DNA of 59,094 bases from Bacillota bacterium (GTDB lineage: Bacteria; Bacillota; Clostridia; Saccharofermentanales; Fastidiosipilaceae), in contig JASGUU010000070.1 of the NCBI GenBank assembly GCA_030057555.1, forward strand, positions 1 to 59,094. The letters run 5' to 3'. The position numbers were made by a program, and so were the translations under genes. The notes beneath the pieces are model-generated. The model ran no database searches, was not told where the DNA came from, and worked only from the letters and a program-made list of their open reading frames with translations. Positions 15,265 through 24,256 of the stretch are shown here, piece after piece (position 1 is the stretch's first letter; the number at the start of each line of letters is the position of its first letter).

Positions 15265-17841
15265 TCAGGCCCGGTATGCCAGCGTCAGCGGCCGTTCCGG
15301 GGTGATGTGCACGGCGTCAAAGACCAGCTCGTCGCCCACGACCGCGAAATCGAGCTCCTCACCGCCCAGCCGCAGTCCCGCAGCCGCCCCCGCCCGCGGC
15401 AGCTCCAGCCGCCGCAGCACGAGTCCGCCCTCGCGGACGCTGAGGCAGGCGCCCGCGGCGTCGATCGCGATCTGCCCCCAGCCCGTGCCCGCCGCCCAGA
15501 AGTAGCGGTGCTCCGCGAGCTCCTGCAGCGGCCGAAAGCCCAGCGACTGCCGCACGAGGTCGCAGCGGAAGCCGGAGAAGACCGGCAGCAGCGCCCAGCT
15601 CGCGAGCGAACGGGCATAGTTGCTGCCGCACTCGAACTCATTCCAGGGATTGCGCTTTTCGCCGTCATAGCGGTCGCGGATCGAGCGCACGATCATAAGC
15701 CCCTCATCGACCATGCCGTGCGCGATCATGTGGCTGGCGACCTGATACTCGAAGCCGTGCATGCTCTCCTCGGCATAGGGGATCGGCACGGCCGGCTTCC
15801 GGCTCTCCCCGGGCCAGGTGCAGATAACCACACCCGCCTCGTCGTTGAGGCCGTAGATCCGGCAGGGGTTGAAGTGGTGGCGGAACGAGGGCAGATAGTT
15901 GTGGCGGAAAATCGCAGCCAGGGCCCGCTCGACCAGTCCGCGGTCGACGATCTCGCCGACGCCGCAGAGCTCCGCCATCCAGACCGCCAGCACCTGGTCG
16001 ATGTGGCAGCCGTCGGCAATCTGGTACTTGATCTCCCCCGTTTCCTCATTCCAGTAGGCGCCGAGCGTCGACGCGCCGGTCAGCGTATCGCCGTCAAGGT
16101 AAGGCTCGAGCAGCGTCCGGTCTGTCACGTCGATGTCCTGATTGAAGTACTCGCCGTTGAAGAGCCGCTCCTCTGTATAGCGGCGCCCCTCGGCAGCGAG
16201 CTGTTCGTAGAGTTCGGCATCAGGATCGCCCAGCGCCTCGGCCATCAGCGCCGCCGCCCGCAGCGCCGCGACATAGAAGAGCTCGAGCCAGGCATTCGGC
16301 CCGAAGAGTTCCATGTCCAGCGTGTGATGCTGGCGCCCGGTCAGGATGCCCGTCCGCCCGGGATCCCAGCGGTCGGGGTTGTCGGGCGACCAGGCGTAGT
16401 GCAGGGACTTTTTCACCGCCGGCCACCAGCGCCGCAGCCAGTCCGTATCGCCGCAGATCTTCCACTCGCGGAAGACCTTCAGCACACCGCCCATCTGGCC
16501 GTCGACGCAGGGGCGGAAGTCCGAGCGCGGACTGCCGAGCGGCAGCTGCAGGCGGAAGGGCATGCCGCCGTCGGGGCGCAGGTTGTAGCTGTAGTCGAGT
16601 TCGCGCATGGAGCGCTCGAGCCGCGGGAAGAGGTAGGGCAGGGCGAAGGCATAGTTCCAGACATGAGTGCAGGAGCCTTCACAGCTGCCGGCGGTGGTAT
16701 GGCAGCCCTCCCAGCCATAGAATTCGCCGTCCGTCAGGCGCAGAACCGTCGGCGACTTCAGGACCGCCAGGTTGCCGGTCAGGGCCTCGAGGGCTTCGGA
16801 GGGGAGGGTTGAGCTTTGCAAAGTTTCACGGAAGCTCCGTGTCCTCGCGGCGAGTTCGTCCCAGCGGCCCATGCAGTGATTGACGACAGCCGTCGCATCG
16901 GCGAAGCGGGTCGCATAGTAGTTGGTCCAGCTCTTTTCCCACGGCTCACGCTCCGGATGTTTCCAGTAGGCCCAGTAGTGGGGCACGTGCCAGGCGATGA
17001 GGAAACGCACGCGGCGCGTTTCACCCGGCGCGAGGCGGAAATGGGCGGCCAGGACGGCGACGTCTTCGCCGTCGGGGCCGTGGCAGTCGCGGTTGCGGAA
17101 GGGGCCGGGCGTGTTGAGGTCGCGCCAGAAGAGGTTCAGGTTGTCGAACCAGCCGCCGTGGTACCAGTACTGCTGGAAGCTGATGTCGGCGGCATCGGTG
17201 GCCATGGCGAGCGTGCCCAGCTCGTGGGGCAGTTCGGGCGCGGGATTGCCGCGAAGCAGCATCCGGTGCCAGGGGCCGTCGGGGGCCAGGTTGCTGCGCG
17301 GCGCCGGGAAGGGGTTGTTGAGGCTGAGTACCGCCGTGTAGTCGAGCGTCGCCTCCGTGCTGTTCGTGAGGCAGACGGTGAAGAAGGCCGCCGGCAGGCT
17401 CGAGTTCAGATCGTCGTGGGGGATGAAGGGGCTGAAGGCCTCGAGTGCGACCCGGCCGGGGAAGCTGTCGTCGCGGAAATCGAGCCGGGCTTCGGGGAAG
17501 CAGCCGTAGAAGCTGCCGTCGGCGAAATGGGGGACGCCGGCCAGCAGATGGCGGTGGGGGCCGAAGCCGTATTCGCGGAATTCGGCACCGGGAATCGGGC
17601 GGCCGGTGTAGGGCGGCGCCAGATCCGTGTGCAGGGCGCGGGCGTCGATGACGCGACCCGCCTCCTCCGCCCGGATGAAGAAGGCGGAGAAGCCGTTGTA
17701 GGAGCCCTTGTTCGGGCGGTTGAAAATCTCCCAGTCGCGGAGGCGCCCGCTGCCGTCCAGCGAGATGCTCCCCGCACCCATGCCGCCGAGCGGGAAGAGA
17801 ATTTCGTTGCGCCTGCTGCCCTCGTATGTATAACGTGCCAT
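15265..17841 (-). CDS. Glycoside hydrolase family 116 protein (GBA2-like)
   Basis: Large cytoplasmic glycosidase of 858 aa related to GH116 beta-glucosidase/beta-xylosidase/glucosylceramidase enzymes. The N terminus has the family pattern P-L-G-G-M-G-A-G-S. The (alpha/alpha)6 domain shows C-T-H-V-W-N-Y-A-F-A-L with L-F-P-R-L-E-R-S, T-L-D-M-E-L-F-G and N-P-W-N-E-F-E-C-G-S-N-Y. There is no signal peptide. The start at 17841 has GAGGTGA upstream. It lies 85 bp downstream of the NTPase/RN-x3-H pair on the same strand, so read-through is possible, but function links it to the other glycosidases. Confidence 0.85.
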   Translation of the reverse strand: MARYTYEGSRRNEILFPLGGMGAGSISLDGSGRLRDWEIFNRPNKGSYNGFSAFFIRAEEAGRVIDARALHTDLAPPYTGRPIPGAEFREYGFGPHRHLLAGVPHFADGSFYGCFPEARLDFRDDSFPGRVALEAFSPFIPHDDLNSSLPAAFFTVCLTNSTEATLDYTAVLSLNNPFPAPRSNLAPDGPWHRMLLRGNPAPELPHELGTLAMATDAADISFQQYWYHGGWFDNLNLFWRDLNTPGPFRNRDCHGPDGEDVAVLAAHFRLAPGETRRVRFLIAWHVPHYWAYWKHPEREPWEKSWTNYYATRFADATAVVNHCMGRWDELAARTRSFRETLQSSTLPSEALEALTGNLAVLKSPTVLRLTDGEFYGWEGCHTTAGSCEGSCTHVWNYAFALPYLFPRLERSMRELDYSYNLRPDGGMPFRLQLPLGSPRSDFRPCVDGQMGGVLKVFREWKICGDTDWLRRWWPAVKKSLHYAWSPDNPDRWDPGRTGILTGRQHHTLDMELFGPNAWLELFYVAALRAAALMAEALGDPDAELYEQLAAEGRRYTEERLFNGEYFNQDIDVTDRTLLEPYLDGDTLTGASTLGAYWNEETGEIKYQIADGCHIDQVLAVWMAELCGVGEIVDRGLVERALAAIFRHNYLPSFRHHFNPCRIYGLNDEAGVVICTWPGESRKPAVPIPYAEESMHGFEYQVASHMIAHGMVDEGLMIVRSIRDRYDGEKRNPWNEFECGSNYARSLASWALLPVFSGFRCDLVRQSLGFRPLQELAEHRYFWAAGTGWGQIAIDAAGACLSVREGGLVLRRLELPRAGAAAGLRLGGEELDFAVVGDELVFDAVHITPERPLTLAYRA

Positions 17842-17926
17842 CGCTGTCACCTCTTCGCGTGTCCGGCGGCGGAAGCGGACGCCGGAAGATCAGGCTGCTG
17901 CCGTCAGCATAGCACGGGAACGTCTG

Positions 17927-19186
17927 TCAGTAATCGTCATCCAGGAAGCCGTCTGCTCTCTCGCCTGCGGCAAAGTCCGCCTCCTCCGGCAGCTCATCCG
18001 TCTCCGGCGCAGGGATGAACGGACGGTCCGGATTGGCCCAGAAATAGGGGCATTCGTCGAGGAAGCGCCGGACCTGCCCATGGTCGCAGAGCTGACGGTG
18101 GGCCAGGAGATTGCGCATTTCCCGCAAAAGCAGCAGCTGCTGCCAGTCGGGTCTGGGCAGATAGAGCAGGCGTTCCTCGTGGTCATCGGCGCGGTGGACG
18201 GCGGTCATCGACGCCAGCGTGCCCAGTTCCGCTTCATGGGGATCCGTGAGCTCCTGACCATACTGCCTGAACAGCGGCCAGGTCTCGTCTCTCGACGCCA
18301 CCCAGTAGGGCACGCCGAGAATTCCGCGGATGCGCTCTTCGTAGGCGGCAATAAGCCGCAGGCGCTCCTCCTCCAGCAGCGGGAAGAGAACCTGCAGCTG
18401 CGCCATCCAGAGACGCCGCTTCAGAGCGGGATCCCGGGCCGCAGCCTCCCCGCAGCCCAGCGCCGAGAGCGGATCCTCCCCGTGTGTCGTCATGCGTTCG
18501 AGCAGATCGAGCGCCGCCCGAACATCCAGCTGACAGAGCTCCGTGGCCGCGACGGCGAGGTAGCGCTTCCAGCCGTCGCCGAGCTCGAGCTCGGCACACA
18601 TGGCGCTGTTGAAGAGCAGGGCGTCGAAATAGTCGATGTAGTTTTCCTGCCTGAGCACGGCGAGCTGCTGCGGGCGGTTTTCGCTGGCGGGCAGCAGCCG
18701 CTGCTGTCCCGGTCGCAGTTCGAGAATCACGGAGCCGTCCTGCCGCTTCGGCGGCGGACAGCGCCGCAGAAAGTCGAGCCAGGCCGCGAGCTCTCTGTCA
18801 TCGGGGTCGCGCACCCAGAAGCAGCGCTCCCGGAAGACACCGCAGCGGGCGAGATACTGGGCCTTTGTCTCTGTGCCGAGAGGGTCATAGGCCTGCCGTA
18901 CTTCCGCTACCGTGTACCAGTTCAGCAGGTAGTCCTCAATGGCAGTCCCGTTCTCCTTCCCATCCGCGAAGGGCCAGGACGCGTCCAGCTGTTCCACCAT
19001 CCAGTTGCCATCGAGATCGCGCAGCCGCTCCGTGACGGTCCGGCGCAGCTGCTCCGGCCAGTTGAACGGCCTGTCCGAGCAGACGGCGACGTGGCGGCTG
19101 CGGTCGAACTCGCCGACGATGCCCTCCACCAGCCGGGCCGGACCCGTGATATCCGTCCACCAGCGCTGCGCGGGCCGCCTAAACAT
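17927..19186 (-). CDS. Unknown protein with C-terminal RN-x3-H (HEPN-like) motif
   Basis: Protein of 419 aa that I do not recognise. Near the N terminus H-V-A-V-C-S-D-R-P sits where a P-loop NTPase would have its first strand, but no GKT is present; a degenerate NTPase fold is possible. A strand C-F-W-V-R-D-P-D-D follows. Near the C terminus L-R-E-M-R-N-L-L-A-H-R (R358, N359, H363) fits the RN-x3-H signature of HEPN RNases in a helical context. The end is highly acidic. AGAGG lies before ATG 19186, which overlaps the stop of the giant NTPase gene by 8 bp, so the two are translationally coupled and likely interact. A toxin/effector role is inference. Confidence 0.6.
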   Translation of the reverse strand: MFRRPAQRWWTDITGPARLVEGIVGEFDRSRHVAVCSDRPFNWPEQLRRTVTERLRDLDGNWMVEQLDASWPFADGKENGTAIEDYLLNWYTVAEVRQAYDPLGTETKAQYLARCGVFRERCFWVRDPDDRELAAWLDFLRRCPPPKRQDGSVILELRPGQQRLLPASENRPQQLAVLRQENYIDYFDALLFNSAMCAELELGDGWKRYLAVAATELCQLDVRAALDLLERMTTHGEDPLSALGCGEAAARDPALKRRLWMAQLQVLFPLLEEERLRLIAAYEERIRGILGVPYWVASRDETWPLFRQYGQELTDPHEAELGTLASMTAVHRADDHEERLLYLPRPDWQQLLLLREMRNLLAHRQLCDHGQVRRFLDECPYFWANPDRPFIPAPETDELPEEADFAAGERADGFLDDDY

Positions 19187-22100
19187 GGCTGTCCTCTCCG
19201 CCTGCCGTCTGCTGGAAGGAGCGCTCGATGCTCTCCACATCGGGTCCGATGGCATCCAGGAAACGGCGCTGGCGCAGGCGGAAGTGATCGTCGCCCGGTG
19301 CGATGAGAATGCCCATGCCGATGAGCTCAAGCAGCAGGTCGCGGCACTCGCGCTCACTCAGCCGGGCCGCCTCGGCCTCATCCAGAATGTGGGCATAGTC
19401 CAGAATCTCATGTGTCCGGTAGCCGAGCTTCCGCTGCTCGGGCTCCAGATGATAGAGCAGAGCAACGGCCGAGGCCAGCAACCTGTAGCGCGGGTCGACC
19501 GCGATGGTCATGTTGATGCGTTCGTTGACCAGGTCGTTCAGATGATTTTCGCTCAGGATCCTGTCGATCTGGTGGCGGCTCAGGGTAAAGGGCGGATTGC
19601 CGCGGTTCGCCTGATAGTAGTGCGGATAGTCCGAGATCAGGTTGTTGATCAGGGTATGGCCGATGTGATGGATGATGCCGGGGTAGTTGTTGGTGGCAAC
19701 CAGTATGTGCTCGAGCTCGGCGGGCTCGATACGGAAGCCGAGGAAGAGCAGCGGACGGGCGATGAGCTCGAAGGCGTCCCGGGCCCGCAGCGGCCCGATC
19801 GCGAGCGATGTGCCCAGCTGGCCGAAGATGGAGTTGGGACTGCGGGTGCTGCGGCAGACATTGTGCAGGCCGGCGAGCACGAAACGGAAGTGGCTCTGAG
19901 TATCATGGCGCAGGCCCAGCAGCGGCTGCAGTTCACGATGGGCGGGCTCGGAACGGCCGAAGATCTCGAGGATGCGATCGGCCTCGTCGATCATCAGGAC
20001 GATGCGCGACCAGTGCTGCTTCCAGGTATTCTTCAGCAGACGGCAGAGGGCATCGAGCGTGGCGACCGTCCCCTGAGGGCCGGCAGGGACGAGGCCCTCC
20101 AGCCCGGCCGCCTCCAGCTCCTCCACAATCGCAGCCACCAGCAGCGCTTCGCTGTCGATGTTAAGTGCATCGATGAGGACCGCATACTCCTGACTTTCAG
20201 GCAGATGAGAGAGGCTGCGCGCACGGCGCAGCAGGGCGGTCTTCCCGAGCTGGCGGCCGCCATAGAGGACGATGTTGCCATCGGGATCCAGAATGCGCGC
20301 GAGTTCGTCCCGACGGCCGATGAACATTTCATCGGCGACGGCGCCGCTGTCGACAAAGGGCTGGTGCACGGAGGTGTAGGCGAGGGCCGAGGCGAGGAAG
20401 GCGGGCAGCCGCTCGCGCTGCGGCAGGCCGGCCAGATGCAGCATCAGGACGAGATCCAGCAGCAGGATGGACTGCAGTGACCGGCGCACGCGGTGGAAGT
20501 GATCGGCGAGCTGGCGCCGCTGGGCGAGGTTCAACCTCCCCTCCATGATGACAATGGGGTTGCGCAGCTTCTCGAAATGGCGCAGGCGCTCGAGCAGATC
20601 CTGGGGTTCGAGCTGCTCGAAGACGAAGACGACATCGATCTGATCCGGCATCCGCGTGCCCATGAAGCTGATCGGGTGGGCATATTCACGCATGTCGAGG
20701 CGGGGCTTGTTCACGGCGACCCTGAAGTGCTGCAGCTGCCCGCGTGCTTCTTCGAGACGGGCATGTGTCGCTTCGATGCCCAGCTGCCTCAGCAGCGACT
20801 CGACATTGGCCGTACGGATCCTGTCTGCAGCAGGGAGCAGCTGCAGCCAGGCTTTGGCCTCGGCACCCAGCTGCAGTCCGTCGACGTTTCGCGGCAGGCT
20901 GGTCCGCTGCTGCTGGCTGCGCCTCGCGAGCAGCTGCTGCCAGCTCTCGGCAACCGGCAGCAGCCGGGCGAAGTTATCCTCTTCGATGAACTGCAGGTAG
21001 AAGCTCGCAGTGGGGCTGGTGTCCAGATCCATGCTGCCCATGAGGCCGCTGTCGAAGCGGTTGATGTAGTCCTCGGCCAGAATGAAGTTGGGTTCCGGGG
21101 CGCTCACCATGTCGTAGGCCCGCTGCAGCACGGGCAGATATTCGGGCTGAACCCCCTTCTCGAGCCGTGAACCGAGGTCGTGCAGCAGATCCAGCCGGCG
21201 CTGCCGGTGCGCGTCCTCGACCGTCTGCCGCAGCGCGTCAATGAGGGGGGCGACCGGTACCGCCGGTTCATCGAGCTGAATCAGGTTCTCACAGAGCTCG
21301 AGGTTGTACTGGTGCGTCTCGCGTTCGTTTTCCGTGATATAGCCATTGGCAAAGGCACGCTGGAGTTCCGCACGAAAGTCGGCGATCTGCCGTGCCGCCG
21401 CCTGTTGTGCTGTCAGCATGGCATTCGTGGTCTCCGGCGCAGTCGCCGCAGGCCCGCTGACGGTCTGGCCCGCGCCATCAGACTGCAGAACCATATGGCG
21501 CGCGTCATCGGACTGCAGAACGATATGCCGCAGAGCCAGTCTCCAGGGTTCGTGGTAGCGGATCTGGCTGAGTTTCTGGTCGACCAGCGGCAGTCCGTCC
21601 CGTCCGAGGGCGAAGATGCCGGTATCCGTGAGGCTCACAAAGAGCTCACCGCGGGTCGGAGATTTGTCGTCGAGAATGAGCTGGCAGTCATGCAGGGTGT
21701 GGTAGAGGATGGCCCGGTCCGCCGCCCCGGGAATATTCTCGAGCTGTGCCAGTGCCTGTTTGATCTGCAGGCCGGCCTCCTGATGCAGAGAGGCAAAATC
21801 AGGGGTGTTGACCTGCTGCTGGCCGCTGTCGCTCTGGGCGATATCGAGCCATTGCCTGGCGAGCTGCAGGCGCTCCCGGTAATAGCCGCGCAGCTGCCGC
21901 CGCATGGGATCGACGAGCCGCCAGGTGTTGTGGTGTGGCAGCTCCAGCTGCCGGGTGACATCATCGAACAGGGCATCGATCCGTTTATCCGAAATGGCCT
22001 GTTCGCCGGACTCGCTGAACTGTGCAACGAACCGGGCGACGGTGGCGGCACGTTCCGAGCGATTGTCGACGATAGTCATCATGGCTTCTGCGATGGCGCT

Positions 22101-24080
22101 GCCATGGCCGAAGCAGCTGCCGACCAGCTGGTAGATGGGACCGCTGTTGGCATTGATGTTCGGGCGGTCTTTCAGAGCCGTCGCCTGTCGGGAGAGTTCC
22201 TGCAGCTGCCGCCGCTCGGATTCGTGGGCGCCGAGCTGACGCATGGCCTTGGCGGAGAAGGAGCCGGGATTCTCGCGGCAGACTTTGCATAGATAGTTGT
22301 AGACCTTCTGCAGCGGCAGAAAGTCAGGGAAGACTTCGTGGTAGGCCTCCTCGATGCTGTTCGCATAATCCCACAGGTCGTAATCGCGCTCCAGCGAGGG
22401 GCGGAAGAGGGTGCGCAGCAGGGCCGCGAGGTGCATGGCGCTGCCGCGGATGCCAACCGCGTCCCCTTCGAAGACCATCATGATGCTCGTGCTGTCGTAG
22501 CGGTGCTCCGAGAGAGGAGAGTCGAGGGCGAGGGCGAGGGCGGAGGCGTGCTGGGGGTGCGGGGTATCGCTCTCATCCGCGAGACTCCGGCTGAGCAGGA
22601 GGGCGGAGGCGAGGGCCCGTTCGCCGGCGGGGGCGAGCGATTCGGCGAGGAGGCTTTCGAGGAGGCGGCGGAAGGGGGCAGCCTCAGCGGGCTCCCGGCG
22701 CTGTTCGAGGAGGCGGGCGGCGAGCCCGGCCGCGGTCAGGTCTTTGTCCTGTCCGTCGTCTGTGCCGTCCGCTGTCTGCAGCTCTCTTTTGAGCTTTTCA
22801 CCGGCCCGGAGGACGTCGGCTCTCAGCCGCTCCGGTTCGCCGAAGCTGTCGGCAGCTGTTCGCGGGGAATCACCTTCGGTTGCGGCACCCACACCGGCTG
22901 GCAGGTCTTCCGGCACGGCAGGGCTGTCCGTAGCCGGGACCGGGTCGTCCGCGGGTGACAGCGGCGGCTCCCCGGTCTCCGGTTCAGGCGGAGTCTCTGC
23001 CGCGACCGGGCTTTCGGGCGTTGCCGAAGCTGTTGCAGGAACCTCACCTGCCGCTTCCTGTTCGCCGGCAGCAGCCGGCCCGGCGCTGCCGTCTCCGTAT
23101 GTGCTTATGTAATGCGAGACGCTGGACCGGATGACTGTTTTGAGCTTATAGCGCCGTCTGCCTCCCTCGTGAAATGGCGGACAGGGGACGGGCAGACCAT
23201 ACGGCCTGAAGGCGATCTGATCTCCCTGCTGCGCCAGCTCCTGAATATAGGACTTCAGTTCCTCGGGGTCTTTTGTGGGAGTGCTTTTTTTCGTGTCCGG
23301 AGCGCTTTCGCGCTTCCGGGTCCGTCGCCCGCGTCTGTCCGGGGTCGGAGGCGCCGCCTTTTCAGCCGCTGCGGCGTCGGCTTCCGCATTCTCTGTCGTC
23401 ACCTCTGCCTCAACAGCTGCCTCAGCTGTCTCCGCACGCTCTTCTGGCGCCGGAGCTGGCTCGCTGCCGGGTGTTGTTTTCTTTTCTGCCGTCTGAGGGG
23501 CCTCGATGTCCGCTGCTGCTTCCTCTGCCGTCTCAGTCGGATAAATGCTTTTCTGTGCCAGTGCCACGATAAGCCAGACGTCAATGTGCTGATTAAGCTT
23601 CTGCGATTCCCGGCCTATGCGGACGGAATCCTCGCAGAGCGCGAGTTCGCAGAAGAGCCGCAGCGGCTCGAGATCCTGTTCCTCGTCGAGCGCGAGCAGT
23701 TCGTCGTCGTCCAGTGCGGCGAGGCGCGTCTGCCAGCTGCCCAGCGCGGCGTCCGCATGGGGATTGTCAGAACGGAGCTTCGCGAACAGGGCGAGCAGAT
23801 CGCGGATGGACGCCAGCCGCTGATCATGGAGGGCGGCCAGGTCGGCCTCAATGGCGCTGAGGCTCGCGTCATCGGGAATCTCACGTTTGAGGCGGGCTGC
23901 CGCGATCTCGCGATAGCGGGCTTCCGCGTCCGCAACCGCCTCGAGTCTGGCGATGCTTTCCCGGATCAGGCCCACAGGGTAGAGCCTGTGTTCGCTGCGC
24001 CCGACGTCGAGTTGCTCCAGAAGCGCGCCGAGCTCCCTGCGCAGTTGGGAAAGTTCGTCGAAGAGGGCGGAAGAATCCAT
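19179..24080 (-). CDS. Giant STAND-like NTPase with disordered linkers and C-terminal winged helix
   Basis: Protein of 1633 aa. Residues 1-170 are helical and charged. Residues 181-272 and 329-415 are long Ala/Pro/Glu-rich low-complexity linkers around a conserved block (275-328). Residues about 430-1240 are mostly helical. The NTPase begins at F-I-G-R-R-D-E-L (about 1252), with Walker A G-G-R-Q-L-G-K-T (K1280) and Walker B I-V-L-M-I-D-E-A-D (D1365, E1366), and ends in a winged-helix-like region (about 1520-1633). This resembles STAND/AAA regulators that couple ligand sensing to an effector. ATG 24080 is preceded by GGGAGGTG. It overlaps the RN-x3-H gene downstream. No BREX, DISARM or restriction partner is nearby. 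The assignment to defence is inference. Confidence 0.75.
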   Translation of the reverse strand: MDSSALFDELSQLRRELGALLEQLDVGRSEHRLYPVGLIRESIARLEAVADAEARYREIAAARLKREIPDDASLSAIEADLAALHDQRLASIRDLLALFAKLRSDNPHADAALGSWQTRLAALDDDELLALDEEQDLEPLRLFCELALCEDSVRIGRESQKLNQHIDVWLIVALAQKSIYPTETAEEAAADIEAPQTAEKKTTPGSEPAPAPEERAETAEAAVEAEVTTENAEADAAAAEKAAPPTPDRRGRRTRKRESAPDTKKSTPTKDPEELKSYIQELAQQGDQIAFRPYGLPVPCPPFHEGGRRRYKLKTVIRSSVSHYISTYGDGSAGPAAAGEQEAAGEVPATASATPESPVAAETPPEPETGEPPLSPADDPVPATDSPAVPEDLPAGVGAATEGDSPRTAADSFGEPERLRADVLRAGEKLKRELQTADGTDDGQDKDLTAAGLAARLLEQRREPAEAAPFRRLLESLLAESLAPAGERALASALLLSRSLADESDTPHPQHASALALALDSPLSEHRYDSTSIMMVFEGDAVGIRGSAMHLAALLRTLFRPSLERDYDLWDYANSIEEAYHEVFPDFLPLQKVYNYLCKVCRENPGSFSAKAMRQLGAHESERRQLQELSRQATALKDRPNINANSGPIYQLVGSCFGHGSAIAEAMMTIVDNRSERAATVARFVAQFSESGEQAISDKRIDALFDDVTRQLELPHHNTWRLVDPMRRQLRGYYRERLQLARQWLDIAQSDSGQQQVNTPDFASLHQEAGLQIKQALAQLENIPGAADRAILYHTLHDCQLILDDKSPTRGELFVSLTDTGIFALGRDGLPLVDQKLSQIRYHEPWRLALRHIVLQSDDARHMVLQSDGAGQTVSGPAATAPETTNAMLTAQQAAARQIADFRAELQRAFANGYITENERETHQYNLELCENLIQLDEPAVPVAPLIDALRQTVEDAHRQRRLDLLHDLGSRLEKGVQPEYLPVLQRAYDMVSAPEPNFILAEDYINRFDSGLMGSMDLDTSPTASFYLQFIEEDNFARLLPVAESWQQLLARRSQQQRTSLPRNVDGLQLGAEAKAWLQLLPAADRIRTANVESLLRQLGIEATHARLEEARGQLQHFRVAVNKPRLDMREYAHPISFMGTRMPDQIDVVFVFEQLEPQDLLERLRHFEKLRNPIVIMEGRLNLAQRRQLADHFHRVRRSLQSILLLDLVLMLHLAGLPQRERLPAFLASALAYTSVHQPFVDSGAVADEMFIGRRDELARILDPDGNIVLYGGRQLGKTALLRRARSLSHLPESQEYAVLIDALNIDSEALLVAAIVEELEAAGLEGLVPAGPQGTVATLDALCRLLKNTWKQHWSRIVLMIDEADRILEIFGRSEPAHRELQPLLGLRHDTQSHFRFVLAGLHNVCRSTRSPNSIFGQLGTSLAIGPLRARDAFELIARPLLFLGFRIEPAELEHILVATNNYPGIIHHIGHTLINNLISDYPHYYQANRGNPPFTLSRHQIDRILSENHLNDLVNERINMTIAVDPRYRLLASAVALLYHLEPEQRKLGYRTHEILDYAHILDEAEAARLSERECRDLLLELIGMGILIAPGDDHFRLRQRRFLDAIGPDVESIERSFQQTAGGEDSHV

Positions 24081-24256
24081 GTCTGACACCTCCCAAGGCT
24101 GGTGTTTCAGGAGGCTCCCGGGCAGAAGCCCCGCTGTCGACAAGCGGTACTGAACAAGTGCCTTTTTACAGTATCACAAGCGGGAAGCAGGGGCGGAAAT
24201 GCGGGTTATGTATGCAAAGGATCAATCACTCTGCACAGGTGAAGCAGCCGGGCGTC

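Noticed and set aside
15307-16812. 501-aa + strand frame opposite GH116
   Set aside because: Shadow of a GC-rich gene; no ribosome site, no domain, while the - strand has clear GH116 motifs.
17927-24080. BREX or DISARM locus
   Set aside because: No PglX methylase, PglZ, helicase or Lon-like gene in or near the pair; only the large NTPase is reminiscent.
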